Positions 1 through 7,512 are shown, counted from the stretch's first letter. The stretch is 13,895 nucleotides of DNA from an uncultured Flavobacteriaceae bacterium (GCA_913031655.1 CAJWFY010000027.1:1-13895), one strand, 5' to 3'. Notes: a model not told the origin generated them from the letters alone. Numbers and translations: made by a program.

Positions 1-47
1 TTCTAGTTGGACTAAACTTTCTAGTTGAATCGAATAAAAAAAAATGA
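1..47 (+). CDS. 3' end of an upstream gene, probably type III pantothenate kinase (CoaX), partial
   Basis: An open frame enters from the left edge in the third frame and ends at a TGA at 45-47. The visible C-terminus reads LVGLNFLVESNKKK. Its stop overlaps the next gene's start as ATGA, a layout that suggests translational coupling. A Leu-x-Gly-Leu-Asn-x-Leu tail is what I remember at the end of flavobacterial CoaX proteins, and coaX commonly precedes this outer-membrane/TPR/lptC cluster in Flavobacteria. Only about 15 codons are visible, so the identity is inferred from the tail motif and gene order, not from any catalytic motif. Confidence 0.5.
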   Translation, partial: LVGLNFLVESNKKK

Positions 48-1288
48 AAAAATTATTTCTTTATATTTTTATTGTTTCCAATACGTTTATAATGTACTCT
101 CAATCTCCTTATTCTTTTTATGGAGTTGGAGTTAATACTTTTAAAGGTACAATGGATAATCGTTCTATGGGTGGGCTAAATGTATATAGTGATAGTATTC
201 ACTTGAACTTAACTAATCCAGCATCCTATTCTGAATTAGAACTAGTTAATTATTCTGTTGGCGTAAATTATAATAAATATAATTTCAAAACTGATAATTC
301 TAATGAATCAGCATCTGGTGGAAATATTAACTATTTGGCTGTAGGGATTCCTACAAAACTCTTTAATTTTGGATTCGGTATCATACCCCAATCTTCAGTT
401 GAATATTTCCTAACAAGCACAGATGAAATTGCCGTACCAGAAAGAGTTGACAGGTATGAAGGTGAAGGGGGAGTAAACACGGCTTTTTTAACTTTTGGAT
501 TTAAATTATTTAAAAGAATTGGTTTAGGCCTTACAGCTAATTATGAATTTGGAAACTTAAGGCATACTGCTTCTCGTTTTTTAAAAGACATAGAATTATC
601 TACAAGACTCGAAAATAATTCTTCACTCAGCGGACTGAATTTCGTTTATTCGACTTTGATAAAAGAAAAAATATCTAAAAAACTAACATTACAGGCTACA
701 TATATTTTTAAACCAGAATCAAAATTAAGTTCTATTAACACACAAAGAATAGGAACAATTCCCGTTTCGGGTGGATTTGGTGGAGATTTTCAAGACATTG
801 ATTTAAACGCTTTAAATCTTGAAAAAACTAAAATAGTTATTCCAAAATCTAATACTTTTGGAATCGGAGTTGGGGAAGAAACTAAATGGTTTATTGGAGC
901 TGATTATACAACTGTAGATGGAGGAGGATTAGACAATAAATTATTTAAACTTGAAAATGTAGAATTTAAAAAAGCTTCAAAAATAGCATTTGGTGGTTTT
1001 TGGATTCCTAAACATGATTCGTTTACAAGCTATTTTAGTAGAATAGTTTATAGAGCTGGTATTAGATTTGAAGAAACAGGGTTGCATATTCAAAATCAAG
1101 CTATAAATGAGTTTGGAATTAACTTTGGATTTGGTTTACCTTTTCAAGGGTTTTCTAATTTAAATTTAGGTTTTGAAGCTGGAAGAAGAGGAACGAAAAA
1201 TGCCGGATTAATTCAAGAAGATTTTTTTAATATTAGACTTGGTATTTCACTTAATGACCGTTGGTTTGTTAAAAACAAGTATAATTAA
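44..1288 (+). CDS. Putative outer-membrane beta-barrel protein (FadL/PorV-like)
   Basis: This 414-aa protein has a Sec signal peptide (residues 1 to about 19, MKK, a hydrophobic stretch, then YSQ). The mature start has a Gly/Tyr-rich YSFYGVGVN stretch, then NRSMGGLNVYSDSI...LTNPASYS at about 39-63. The R-x-MGG...NPA pattern is seen at the N-terminus of FadL/PorV-type barrels of Bacteroidota. The rest alternates hydrophobic and polar residues with many Gly and aromatic residues, as expected for amphipathic strands, and the chain ends in a strand-like segment with WFVKNKYN. The ATG overlaps the upstream stop and follows a run of A instead of a Shine-Dalgarno site. Outer-membrane location is well supported. 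The transported substrate is unknown; a hydrophobic-compound channel is only a family-based guess. It lies at the head of a cluster containing lptC. Confidence 0.75.
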   Translation: MKKLFLYIFIVSNTFIMYSQSPYSFYGVGVNTFKGTMDNRSMGGLNVYSDSIHLNLTNPASYSELELVNYSVGVNYNKYNFKTDNSNESASGGNINYLAVGIPTKLFNFGFGIIPQSSVEYFLTSTDEIAVPERVDRYEGEGGVNTAFLTFGFKLFKRIGLGLTANYEFGNLRHTASRFLKDIELSTRLENNSSLSGLNFVYSTLIKEKISKKLTLQATYIFKPESKLSSINTQRIGTIPVSGGFGGDFQDIDLNALNLEKTKIVIPKSNTFGIGVGEETKWFIGADYTTVDGGGLDNKLFKLENVEFKKASKIAFGGFWIPKHDSFTSYFSRIVYRAGIRFEETGLHIQNQAINEFGINFGFGLPFQGFSNLNLGFEAGRRGTKNAGLIQEDFFNIRLGISLNDRWFVKNKYN

Positions 1289-1320
1289 TAAATTAGGCAT
1301 CGTTTTTGATGATTTATTAA
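1285..1320 (+). other. Imperfect AT-rich hairpin at the end of the barrel gene
   Basis: TTAATAAAT (1285-1293) is perfectly complementary to ATTTATTAA (1312-1320). Inside, CATC (1298-1301) pairs with GATG (1308-1311) around a six-base loop, leaving a four-base bulge on the 5' side. The hairpin overlaps the stop codon of the barrel gene, and T-rich sequence follows further downstream (about 1337-1346). It could be a weak terminator, an attenuator or an mRNA-processing structure separating the barrel from the TPR gene. In such AT-rich DNA it could also be chance. Confidence 0.3.
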
Positions 1321-1359
1321 TATTTCAGTCATTAACTTTTATTTTTTAAAAAATTATAA

Positions 1360-2745
1360 ATGAAAAAATTATTAATTAGCAGTTTATTGTTAATCTTTTC
1401 CGCGAGTATCTATTCACAGTCAAAAGAAGAATGTTTTTCTAATCTTTCAATTTTTGCTGAATATGCCAAAGTAAAAAACTATGATGATGCTTATCAACCA
1501 TGGCTGAAAGTTAAAGCTCAATGTCCAGATTTGAATTCAGCTATTTATATTTACGGAGAGCGTTTGTTGAAGAATTTTATCAAAAAATCAGAAGGAGATG
1601 ATAAAGATAAGTATCAAGTAGATCTATTAAACCTCTACAGTGAATGGTTAAAATACTTCCCAAAATCTAAAAGAGGTAAAAATGAAATAGGAAAAATATT
1701 AGCTATCAAAGCTCAATCAATGATAGATTATAAATTAGCTGATGATCAAGCCATTTATAATGTATATGATGAAGCATTTAATAAAGATTCAAATAGCTTT
1801 AAATCGCCTAAAGGATTATATAATTATTTTAAGATTTATTTTAAATTATATAAAGAAGATAGTTCAAATGTTAGTTTAGAAGAAGTTTTTCAGAAATATG
1901 AAGAATTAACTGAGAAATTTGAATTTGAAATGGAAAATTATACTTCGAAACTTGATGCATTACTTAAAAAAGAAGAAAATAATGACCCTATTTCATCAAG
2001 AGAATTAAGAAATAAAAAGGTTTATGAAGTAAATATGGTAGCATGTAATACTTATCTTAATAATTTAAATGCCATAATAGCAAAAGAAGCTACTTGTGAA
2101 AATTTAATTCCTCTTTATAGAAAAAGTTTTGACAAGTTTAAAACAAATACTGTTTGGTTAAATAGGGCTGCTAGCAGGATGGATAGTAAAGATTGTTCAG
2201 ATGATCCTTTATTTGTAGAATTAGTTGAAGCTTTGCATGATTTAAATCCATCAGCTAACTCTGCTTATTATTTAGGCTTATTAAATGATAAAAATGGAAA
2301 AACAAAATTAGCAATTGATTTTTATAATGAATCAATTGAACTTGAAACTAGTAGTCTTAAAAAAGCAAAAACTCTTTACAAAATAGCTTTAAAATTTAAA
2401 AAATCAAGACAATACAGTCAATCAAGAAAATATGCTTTAAAAGCTTTAAAATATCAACCTTCAATGGGGAGAGCTTATTTACTCATAGGGAATTTATACG
2501 CTTCTAGTGCTAATAATTGTGGAAATACTCAATTTGAAAAAAGATCTATTTATTGGTTAGCATCTAAAGAAGCAAAAAAAGCTGCTTCGGTTGATGCTTC
2601 GATAAGAAGAACTGCAAAAAAAACCGCACTTAGTTATGACGGTAGAGCACCTTCTAAAACAGATATATTTAGTCAAGCAATGTCAGGTAAAACTATTACA
2701 ATCAAATGTTGGATAGGAAAGACCATAACGGTCCCAGCCTTATAA
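1360..2745 (+). CDS. Secreted tetratricopeptide-repeat protein
   Basis: This 461-aa protein has a Sec signal peptide (residues 1 to about 20, ending IYSQ), so it is probably periplasmic or envelope-associated. The middle is helical and charged. TPR-like helices are clearest at about 295-390: a SANSAYYLGLLNDKNGKTK helix pair, then a helix pair around YKIALKFKKSRQYSQSRKYA, then ALKYQPSMGRAYLLIGNLY. The C-terminus carries a compact tail KTITIKCWIGKTITVP, resembling a tail I recall in homologues of this gene next to lptC in Flavobacteria. Seven cysteines are visible (25, 55, 229, 246, 279, 387, 450). The gene sits 71 bp after the barrel gene and 2 bp before lptC, so it is likely co-transcribed with lptC. 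TPRs imply a protein-binding scaffold; the partner is unknown. Confidence 0.75.
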   Translation: MKKLLISSLLLIFSASIYSQSKEECFSNLSIFAEYAKVKNYDDAYQPWLKVKAQCPDLNSAIYIYGERLLKNFIKKSEGDDKDKYQVDLLNLYSEWLKYFPKSKRGKNEIGKILAIKAQSMIDYKLADDQAIYNVYDEAFNKDSNSFKSPKGLYNYFKIYFKLYKEDSSNVSLEEVFQKYEELTEKFEFEMENYTSKLDALLKKEENNDPISSRELRNKKVYEVNMVACNTYLNNLNAIIAKEATCENLIPLYRKSFDKFKTNTVWLNRAASRMDSKDCSDDPLFVELVEALHDLNPSANSAYYLGLLNDKNGKTKLAIDFYNESIELETSSLKKAKTLYKIALKFKKSRQYSQSRKYALKALKYQPSMGRAYLLIGNLYASSANNCGNTQFEKRSIYWLASKEAKKAASVDASIRRTAKKTALSYDGRAPSKTDIFSQAMSGKTITIKCWIGKTITVPAL

Positions 2746-2747
2746 CC

Positions 2748-3302
2748 ATGAAACCTTATAAATTATTATTAATTTTTTTTTGTTTTATTTCATGTGAAGA
2801 TAACTTTCAAGAAATAAAAAAAATTAATAATTACACAAAATTTCCAATAGGGGTTGCTGAGAATATTAAGTTGATATATACTGATTCAGCTAAAGTTAAA
2901 GCAATTCTTACATCGACTTTAAATAATGATTTCACTAACCAATTATTTCCATATTCTGAGTTTCCAGATGGAGTTAAAATCACTTTTTTTGACAATAAAA
3001 ATCAAGAAACTACTGTGACGTCTGATTATGCGATAGCCTACAATAAAACAAACATTGTAGACTTAGTTGGGAATGTAGTTATTAATACTCACGATGGATC
3101 TGTATTAAAAACCTCTCAAATTTATTGGGATCCAGAACAAGAGTGGTTATTTACCGAGAAAAAATTTACTTTTAAAAACATAGATTATGATATTTCAGCT
3201 GTAAGATTAGATGCTAATAGATCATTCACTATATTTAATTCAGGAGAGCTTGAGGGTCAAGTTGTTATTGAGGATAAAGAACAAAAAATCAATGAAAATT
3301 AG
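2748..3302 (+). CDS. lptC: LPS export periplasmic lipoprotein LptC
   Basis: LptC takes lipopolysaccharide from the inner-membrane LptBFG transporter and passes it to LptA for delivery to the outer membrane. This 184-aa version begins with a lipoprotein signal, MKPYKLLLIFFCFISC, with lipobox FISC and a lipidated Cys at 16. It then shows the LptC beta-jellyroll pattern: a GVAENIKLIYTDSAKVKAIL strand pair near the N-terminus, SEFPDGVKITFFD, then repeating strand motifs VTSDYAIAYNKTNIVDLVGNVVI and LKTSQIYWDPEQEWLFTEK. I chose ATG 2748 over an in-frame upstream ATG at 2706 because the latter would put a charged 14-residue extension ahead of the lipoprotein signal and overlap the TPR gene by 40 bp. 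From 2748 the gap is 2 bp. The stop overlaps the next gene by 11 bp. E. coli LptC is held by a transmembrane helix; a lipid anchor is normal in this phylum. Confidence 0.85.
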   Translation: MKPYKLLLIFFCFISCEDNFQEIKKINNYTKFPIGVAENIKLIYTDSAKVKAILTSTLNNDFTNQLFPYSEFPDGVKITFFDNKNQETTVTSDYAIAYNKTNIVDLVGNVVINTHDGSVLKTSQIYWDPEQEWLFTEKKFTFKNIDYDISAVRLDANRSFTIFNSGELEGQVVIEDKEQKINEN

Positions 3303-3477
3303 AAAAATATCTGAATTTATATACTTAATTATTTCAGTAATTGCTACGTTAGACTACATTTTTGGAAATAATATAGATGAAAGAAAAAATATTTTATTGC
3401 TCTTTGCAGTTATTTCTTTAGGAATGTTTTTTTTTAGAAGATATTATAGAAAAAAATTTCAAAACAGAACTAAATAA
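3292..3477 (+). CDS. Small two-helix membrane protein, unknown function
   Basis: This 61-aa protein starts at ATG 3292, inside the last codons of lptC (11-bp overlap), and ends 5 bp before the CNNM-type gene. Two hydrophobic segments are visible, at about 9-23 (FIYLIISVIATLDYI) and 33-51 (NILLLFAVISLGMFFF). They are joined by a short polar loop (GNNIDERK) and followed by a strongly basic tail (RRYYRKKFQNRTK). By the positive-inside rule both ends should face the cytoplasm. An earlier in-frame ATG at 3211 would add 27 residues wholly inside lptC and is less likely. I recall similar tiny proteins between lptC and the CNNM-type gene in other Flavobacteria, which supports it being real. No function is known to me; co-expression with lptC is the only clue. 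Confidence 0.7.
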   Translation: MKIRKISEFIYLIISVIATLDYIFGNNIDERKNILLLFAVISLGMFFFRRYYRKKFQNRTK

Positions 3478-3482
3478 GTTTA

Positions 3483-4751
3483 ATGACCTTCCAAGTATTT
3501 GTAATAATTATTTCAGTTTTATTTTCTGCTTATTTTTCTGGAATGGAAATTGCTTTTGTATCAGCAAATAAAATATATTTAGAAATAGAAAAAAAACAAA
3601 GAGGTTTTTTTTCTTATTTTTTAAAAAAAATAACTAAAAAGTCTTCTAAGTTCATTGCTACAATGCTTCTTGGAAACAATGTAGCATTGGTTATATACGG
3701 AATCTATTCAGGTCAATTAATTCTAGATATATTTTTTCCACACTTAAATAGTTCAGAATCTTTAGGTTTTACACATATATTATATCAAACTTTAATTTCA
3801 ACTCTTGTAATATTAATTACGGCAGAATTTTTACCTAAAGTATTTTTTCAAATTTATGCTAACAGCTTATTGAAATTTTTATCATTTCCAGCTTATTTTT
3901 TTTATGTTTTGTTAAGCCCAATAACCTTTGTATTGAACTGGATATCAAATAGTGTTTTAAGTAAATATTTCAGAACTAAGGAAGATAAAATGAGGGTAGT
4001 TTTCAGTAAAGATGAATTAGGAGATTATATAAAAGAAGAGTTAGGAAACGAGACTAACGATAATCAAATTGATTCTGAAATTCAAATTTTTCAAAATGCT
4101 TTAGAGTTTTCAAATGTAAGAGCTAGAGAGGTGATGGTTCCACGAGCTGAAATTATTTCAGTAGATAGATATATTGACACTTCTATGCTAAATGAAATTT
4201 TCATTAAAAGCGGTCTTTCTAAAATATTAATTCACAGAAAAGATATTGATGATATTTTAGGATATGTTAGTTTAATGGATGTTTTTAAAAAACACAAAAA
4301 TTTTAAATCAATAATTAAGCCTGTAGAATTCATCCCAGAATCTATGTTTATAAATGACGTATTAAATCTATTAGCAAAAAAAAGAAAAAATATAGCTTTA
4401 GTAATTGATGAATATGGCGGAACATCTGGAATTATCACAAAAGAAGATATCATAGAAGAATTGTTTGGTGAGATTGAGGACGAACATGATTCCCCTAATT
4501 TCTTAGAAAATAAAATTGACAATAACAGTTTTCTTTTTTCAGCTAGATTAGAAATAGACTATTTAAACGAACAGTATAAATTAGATATTCCAGTTAGTGA
4601 TCAGTATGAAACTTTAGGTGGTTTTATTGTTCATATAAATCAAGATATTCCTTTAATTGATCAGGTTTTAAAAATTGATCAATTCCAATTTAAAATAAAA
4701 GAAGTTTCTAATACGAAAATTGAAACGGTAGAATTAAAAATCGAAAATTAA
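3483..4751 (+). CDS. CNNM/CorC-type transporter-associated protein (DUF21, CBS pair, CorC_HlyC)
   Basis: This 422-aa protein has the full CorC/CNNM ('hemolysin family') architecture. A DUF21 membrane domain covers about 1-165, with SGMEIAFVSANKIYLEIE near the N-terminus, GNNVALV at 64-70, and the TAEFLPKVF motif at 113-121. A CBS pair follows at about 216-332, starting REVMVPR (215-221) and containing the hallmark VIDEYGGTSGIIT (307-319). A CorC_HlyC domain at about 348-420 includes ETLGGFIV. Family members are linked to Mg/Co ion homeostasis or efflux; 'hemolysin' is a historical misnomer. GldE of gliding motility has the same architecture but normally lies next to gldD, which is absent here, so I do not call it gldE. 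It lies 5 bp after the small membrane gene, in the lptC operon. Confidence 0.88.
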   Translation: MTFQVFVIIISVLFSAYFSGMEIAFVSANKIYLEIEKKQRGFFSYFLKKITKKSSKFIATMLLGNNVALVIYGIYSGQLILDIFFPHLNSSESLGFTHILYQTLISTLVILITAEFLPKVFFQIYANSLLKFLSFPAYFFYVLLSPITFVLNWISNSVLSKYFRTKEDKMRVVFSKDELGDYIKEELGNETNDNQIDSEIQIFQNALEFSNVRAREVMVPRAEIISVDRYIDTSMLNEIFIKSGLSKILIHRKDIDDILGYVSLMDVFKKHKNFKSIIKPVEFIPESMFINDVLNLLAKKRKNIALVIDEYGGTSGIITKEDIIEELFGEIEDEHDSPNFLENKIDNNSFLFSARLEIDYLNEQYKLDIPVSDQYETLGGFIVHINQDIPLIDQVLKIDQFQFKIKEVSNTKIETVELKIEN

Positions 4752-4768
4752 ATTTAAGTTAAACACTT

Positions 4769-4798
4769 TTTTTTATTGATAAGGATATCGTATTTTCG
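4769..4798 (+). promoter_or_regulatory. Weak candidate promoter for the PPIase gene
   Basis: TATTTTCG at 4791-4798 matches seven of eight positions of the Bacteroidota -7 element TAnnTTTG (wrong only at the third T of TTTG). A TTT at 4769-4771, 19 bp upstream, stands where the -33 TTG would be. The 68-bp gap is the widest after the TPR gene in this cluster, so a separate promoter is plausible, but the match is weak in such AT-rich DNA. Confidence 0.25.
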
Positions 4799-4819
4799 TT
4801 TGCTACAAAAAAAAATATT

Positions 4820-6952
4820 ATGGCTGTTTTAGGAAAAATTAGAGAGAGATCGATTGTTTTGATATTAGTAATTGGTATGGCTCTTTTCGCTTTTGTTATA
4901 TCTGGAGTATTTACTGATCCTGGGATGACTTCTCAAAAGCCAATAGGAAACGTAAACGGTGAGGATATTTCAATTGAAGAGTTTAGAAATCAAGTTGATT
5001 TTTTAGAAAGAAATTACAATCTTTCTGGGATGGTTCCTGTAAATAATGTTTGGGACCAAACAGTTAGAACAGAAATATTAAATTCTCAGTACGAACTAAG
5101 TGGTATAGATTCAGGTAAAGATCATATTGAATTCATTTTATCTCAAAACCCTAGTTTTAGTTCTGATCCAAGATTTTTAAATGATGCTGGAATGTTTGAA
5201 ATTGAAAAATTTATTGATTTAATTATTGAGATGAAGACTACAAACACTCAGTCTTATGAGCAATGGAAAAATCAAGAAAAGATTTTTCAAAATCAATCTA
5301 ATGAACAGATTTATTTTAATTTAATAAAATCTGGGATTAATTTCACTCAAAAAGATGGTGAAAATGAGTATTTACTTCAAAACAATAATGTTGATATTGA
5401 ATATATTCAAATACCTTTTTCATCTATATCCGACAGTTTAATTACCTATAAGAAATCTGAAATTAAAAAATACATTGAGTCAAATGAAAATGATTTTAAA
5501 GTAGAAGCTTCTAGAAATATCGAATATGTGATGTTTGAAGAGAAACCTTCTCTAGAGGATGAGAACACTTTAAAAAAGAAACTACAATCTTATTTGGTGG
5601 AGAAAAATGAATATAATAATGTTTCTAAACTTGAAGAAACAATTCCTAGTTTACTAACTGCAAAAAATATATCTGAATTTGTTAATAGTAATTCTGAAAT
5701 TAAATTTGATTCAATTTACCTTCCAAAAGGCTCACTTGCTTCCAATCATGCTAATTTATTATTTAATCTAGACGATAATAAAACTTATGGACCATATTTA
5801 GACGGAGAATATTTTAAAATTTCTCGAATGCTTGACAAGAAAAAAAATGGATCAGTAAGAGCTAGCCATATTCTAGTTTCTTACAAAGGATCTCAAAATG
5901 CAAATGCACAAGTTTTAAGATCTAAAGTAGATGCAAAAAAAGAGGCTAGTAGAATTTTAAGATTAGCTAAGAGAAAACCAGATACTTTTACTGAACTTGC
6001 TTTTGAGTTTTCTGATGGACCTTCAAAATCTAGTGGCGGAGATTTAGGATTTTTTCAAGAAGGTGTAATGACTAAGCCTTTTAATGATTTTGTTTTTTCT
6101 AAAAGAGTAGGAAGCATTGGCGTAGTTGAGACTGATTTTGGATATCACGTAATTAAAGTTGTAGCTAAAGAAGATGTTGTATTGTTAGCTTCAATATCTC
6201 AAAAAAATATACCATCTGATGATACAAGTGATAGAGTATTTAATCTTGCTACTAAGTTTGAGATTAATTTATCTAAAACACTAAACCTAAATGCTCTAGC
6301 GGTTGAAAATGATTATGTAGTTAAGCCAATTAATGGAATTAAAGTTTTAGATGATATTTTACCTGGTTTATCAAGCCAAAGAAGAGTAGTTCAATGGTTA
6401 TTTTCAAACGAAATTAAATTAAATGATTATAAACGTTTTGATTTATCAAATGGAGGGTATGTTATTGCTCAAGTAACTGACATAACAAATGACGGTCTAT
6501 CATCAGTTGCAAATGCCTCCTTAAGAGCTCTACCTAAGGTTCTTAATTCCAAAAAAGCAAATTTAATTATTAAGCAAAATGATAATAAACTTTCCCTTGA
6601 AGATTTAGCGAAGAATAATAATTTGGAAATTAAAAAAGCTTTAGCTCTTAATCAAAAAAACGCTACAATAAGTGGGTCAGGAAGAGAACCTTTGTTAGTG
6701 GGTCATGCTTTTGGTTTAGATGTTAATCAAGTTTCTGATTTTATTATTGGGGAAAATGGTGTTTATAAAATTAAAGTACTAAAAAAGAATACAGTCTCTG
6801 ACAATGAAAACTATAAGTCTAATAAATTAAACTTTATAATTTCTTATCAGAATCAATTGCTTAATTCTTCTAGACCAAATCTTAATAATTCAGTTTATCA
6901 AGCAATAAAGGAAAAAGCAGATATTGAAGATAATCGTTCTTTATACTACTAA
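4820..6952 (+). CDS. Membrane-anchored peptidyl-prolyl isomerase, PpiD/SurA-like, single parvulin domain
   Basis: This 710-aa periplasmic folding factor starts with a short basic cytoplasmic end (MAVLGKIRERS) and one transmembrane helix at about 12-31, as in PpiD. A SurA_N-like chaperone region follows, including IGNVNGEDISIEEFRNQV (41-58). One parvulin (PPIC-type rotamase) domain lies at about 345-447, with RASHILV at 347-353, the SDGPSKSSGGDLGFF loop, and GYHVIKV at 441-447, so the two family histidines (350 and 443) are present. The remaining 260 residues are a helical chaperone-like C-terminus. E. coli PpiD is 623 aa, so this is somewhat longer, as is usual in Flavobacteria. It should assist folding of secreted and outer-membrane proteins. 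It follows the CNNM gene by 68 bp and converges with the DUF456 gene 13 bp beyond its stop. Confidence 0.88.
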   Translation: MAVLGKIRERSIVLILVIGMALFAFVISGVFTDPGMTSQKPIGNVNGEDISIEEFRNQVDFLERNYNLSGMVPVNNVWDQTVRTEILNSQYELSGIDSGKDHIEFILSQNPSFSSDPRFLNDAGMFEIEKFIDLIIEMKTTNTQSYEQWKNQEKIFQNQSNEQIYFNLIKSGINFTQKDGENEYLLQNNNVDIEYIQIPFSSISDSLITYKKSEIKKYIESNENDFKVEASRNIEYVMFEEKPSLEDENTLKKKLQSYLVEKNEYNNVSKLEETIPSLLTAKNISEFVNSNSEIKFDSIYLPKGSLASNHANLLFNLDDNKTYGPYLDGEYFKISRMLDKKKNGSVRASHILVSYKGSQNANAQVLRSKVDAKKEASRILRLAKRKPDTFTELAFEFSDGPSKSSGGDLGFFQEGVMTKPFNDFVFSKRVGSIGVVETDFGYHVIKVVAKEDVVLLASISQKNIPSDDTSDRVFNLATKFEINLSKTLNLNALAVENDYVVKPINGIKVLDDILPGLSSQRRVVQWLFSNEIKLNDYKRFDLSNGGYVIAQVTDITNDGLSSVANASLRALPKVLNSKKANLIIKQNDNKLSLEDLAKNNNLEIKKALALNQKNATISGSGREPLLVGHAFGLDVNQVSDFIIGENGVYKIKVLKKNTVSDNENYKSNKLNFIISYQNQLLNSSRPNLNNSVYQAIKEKADIEDNRSLYY

Positions 6953-6965
6953 AAAAAAGGATCAT

Positions 6966-7457
6966 TTAAGTTGAGAAAATATTTTTTACTTCAATTAAGA
7001 AAAAAATAAAATAAACAAGTGATATTGAAAATTTCATTGTAATTCCAACAATGAATCCTATTAATGTTCCAACCGAGGCTTTTATTGCTTCTCCAAACTT
7101 TAAATTCCCTAACATTTCTGCTGACAGGGCACCAATAAAGGGCCCTATTAGTATTCCAAACGGGCCAACTATGAATAAGCCTAATAGCAGGCCTATTGTA
7201 GCTCCAATCATCCCTTTTTTAGTTCCCCCAAATTTTTTCAAACCAAGAATTGGAATTATTATATCTATAAGAAATACTAATGCAGCTATTATAAAACTTA
7301 TTAATAGAAATGAATAATTTAGTTCCACGTAAGACGTGAAACTTATACTTAACAAACCCAACCAACTTGTAATAGGACCAGGTATTATTGGAATAAAACT
7401 TCCTATAAGTCCTACTATACATAAAATTAAGCCTAATATAACTAGTAATTGGTCCAT
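6966..7457 (-). CDS. DUF456 family inner-membrane protein
   Basis: This 163-aa, very hydrophobic protein has about four to five membrane helices. It matches DUF456 well: an N-terminal helix followed by GSFIPIIPGP (19-28), then a central glycine-rich block with KKFGGTKKGMIGATIG and a GPFGILIGPFIGALSAEML stretch at about 74-116, and a last hydrophobic helix at about 128-155. The alternating Gly spacing looks like tightly packed helices. The biochemical function of DUF456 proteins is not known to me; no catalytic residues stand out. It is read on the minus strand from ATG 7457. Its 3' end lies 13 bp from the PPIase stop, with no clear terminator between them, and its 5' end shares a 55-bp divergent gap with the lipoprotein gene. 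A seven-of-eight -7-like TATATTTT lies at 7475-7482 on this strand. Confidence 0.85.
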   Translation of the reverse strand: MDQLLVILGLILCIVGLIGSFIPIIPGPITSWLGLLSISFTSYVELNYSFLLISFIIAALVFLIDIIIPILGLKKFGGTKKGMIGATIGLLLGLFIVGPFGILIGPFIGALSAEMLGNLKFGEAIKASVGTLIGFIVGITMKFSISLVYFIFFLIEVKNIFST

Positions 7458-7464
7458 AATATTT

Positions 7465-7495
7465 TTGATTAACTAAAATATATAATCTACTTTTT
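7465..7495 (+). promoter_or_regulatory. Candidate promoter of the lipoprotein-ruvC-hemW operon
   Basis: TTG at 7465-7467 (part of TTTTTG), a 20-bp spacer, then TACTTTTT at 7488-7495 matches the Bacteroidota promoter TTG-N(17-23)-TAnnTTTG at all fixed positions except the final G. Transcription would start around 7500, about 12 bases before the ATG at 7513. The match was found by eye and the DNA is AT-rich. Confidence 0.4.
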
Positions 7496-7512
7496 TTGTA
7501 ATTTACACGACG

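Noticed and set aside
3600..3650. Runs of T and A as phase-variation tracts in the CNNM-type gene
   Set aside because: Runs of eight or nine A or T occur all over this AT-rich window in ordinary core genes, so there is no special signal.
3483..4751. Gliding-motility gene gldE
   Set aside because: The domain architecture fits, but gldD is not adjacent and many Flavobacteria carry several such paralogues, so a generic CNNM/CorC name is safer.
6953..7030. Possible terminator between the PPIase and DUF456 genes
   Set aside because: Only short AT palindromes such as AAAATATTTT are present; no GC-containing stem with a T run was found.
7051..7317. Open frame on + inside the DUF456 gene
   Set aside because: It is the mirror of a hydrophobic, Gly-rich protein on the other strand (many Pro/Ile/Asn), with no domain, no spacing logic and a well-supported gene opposite.
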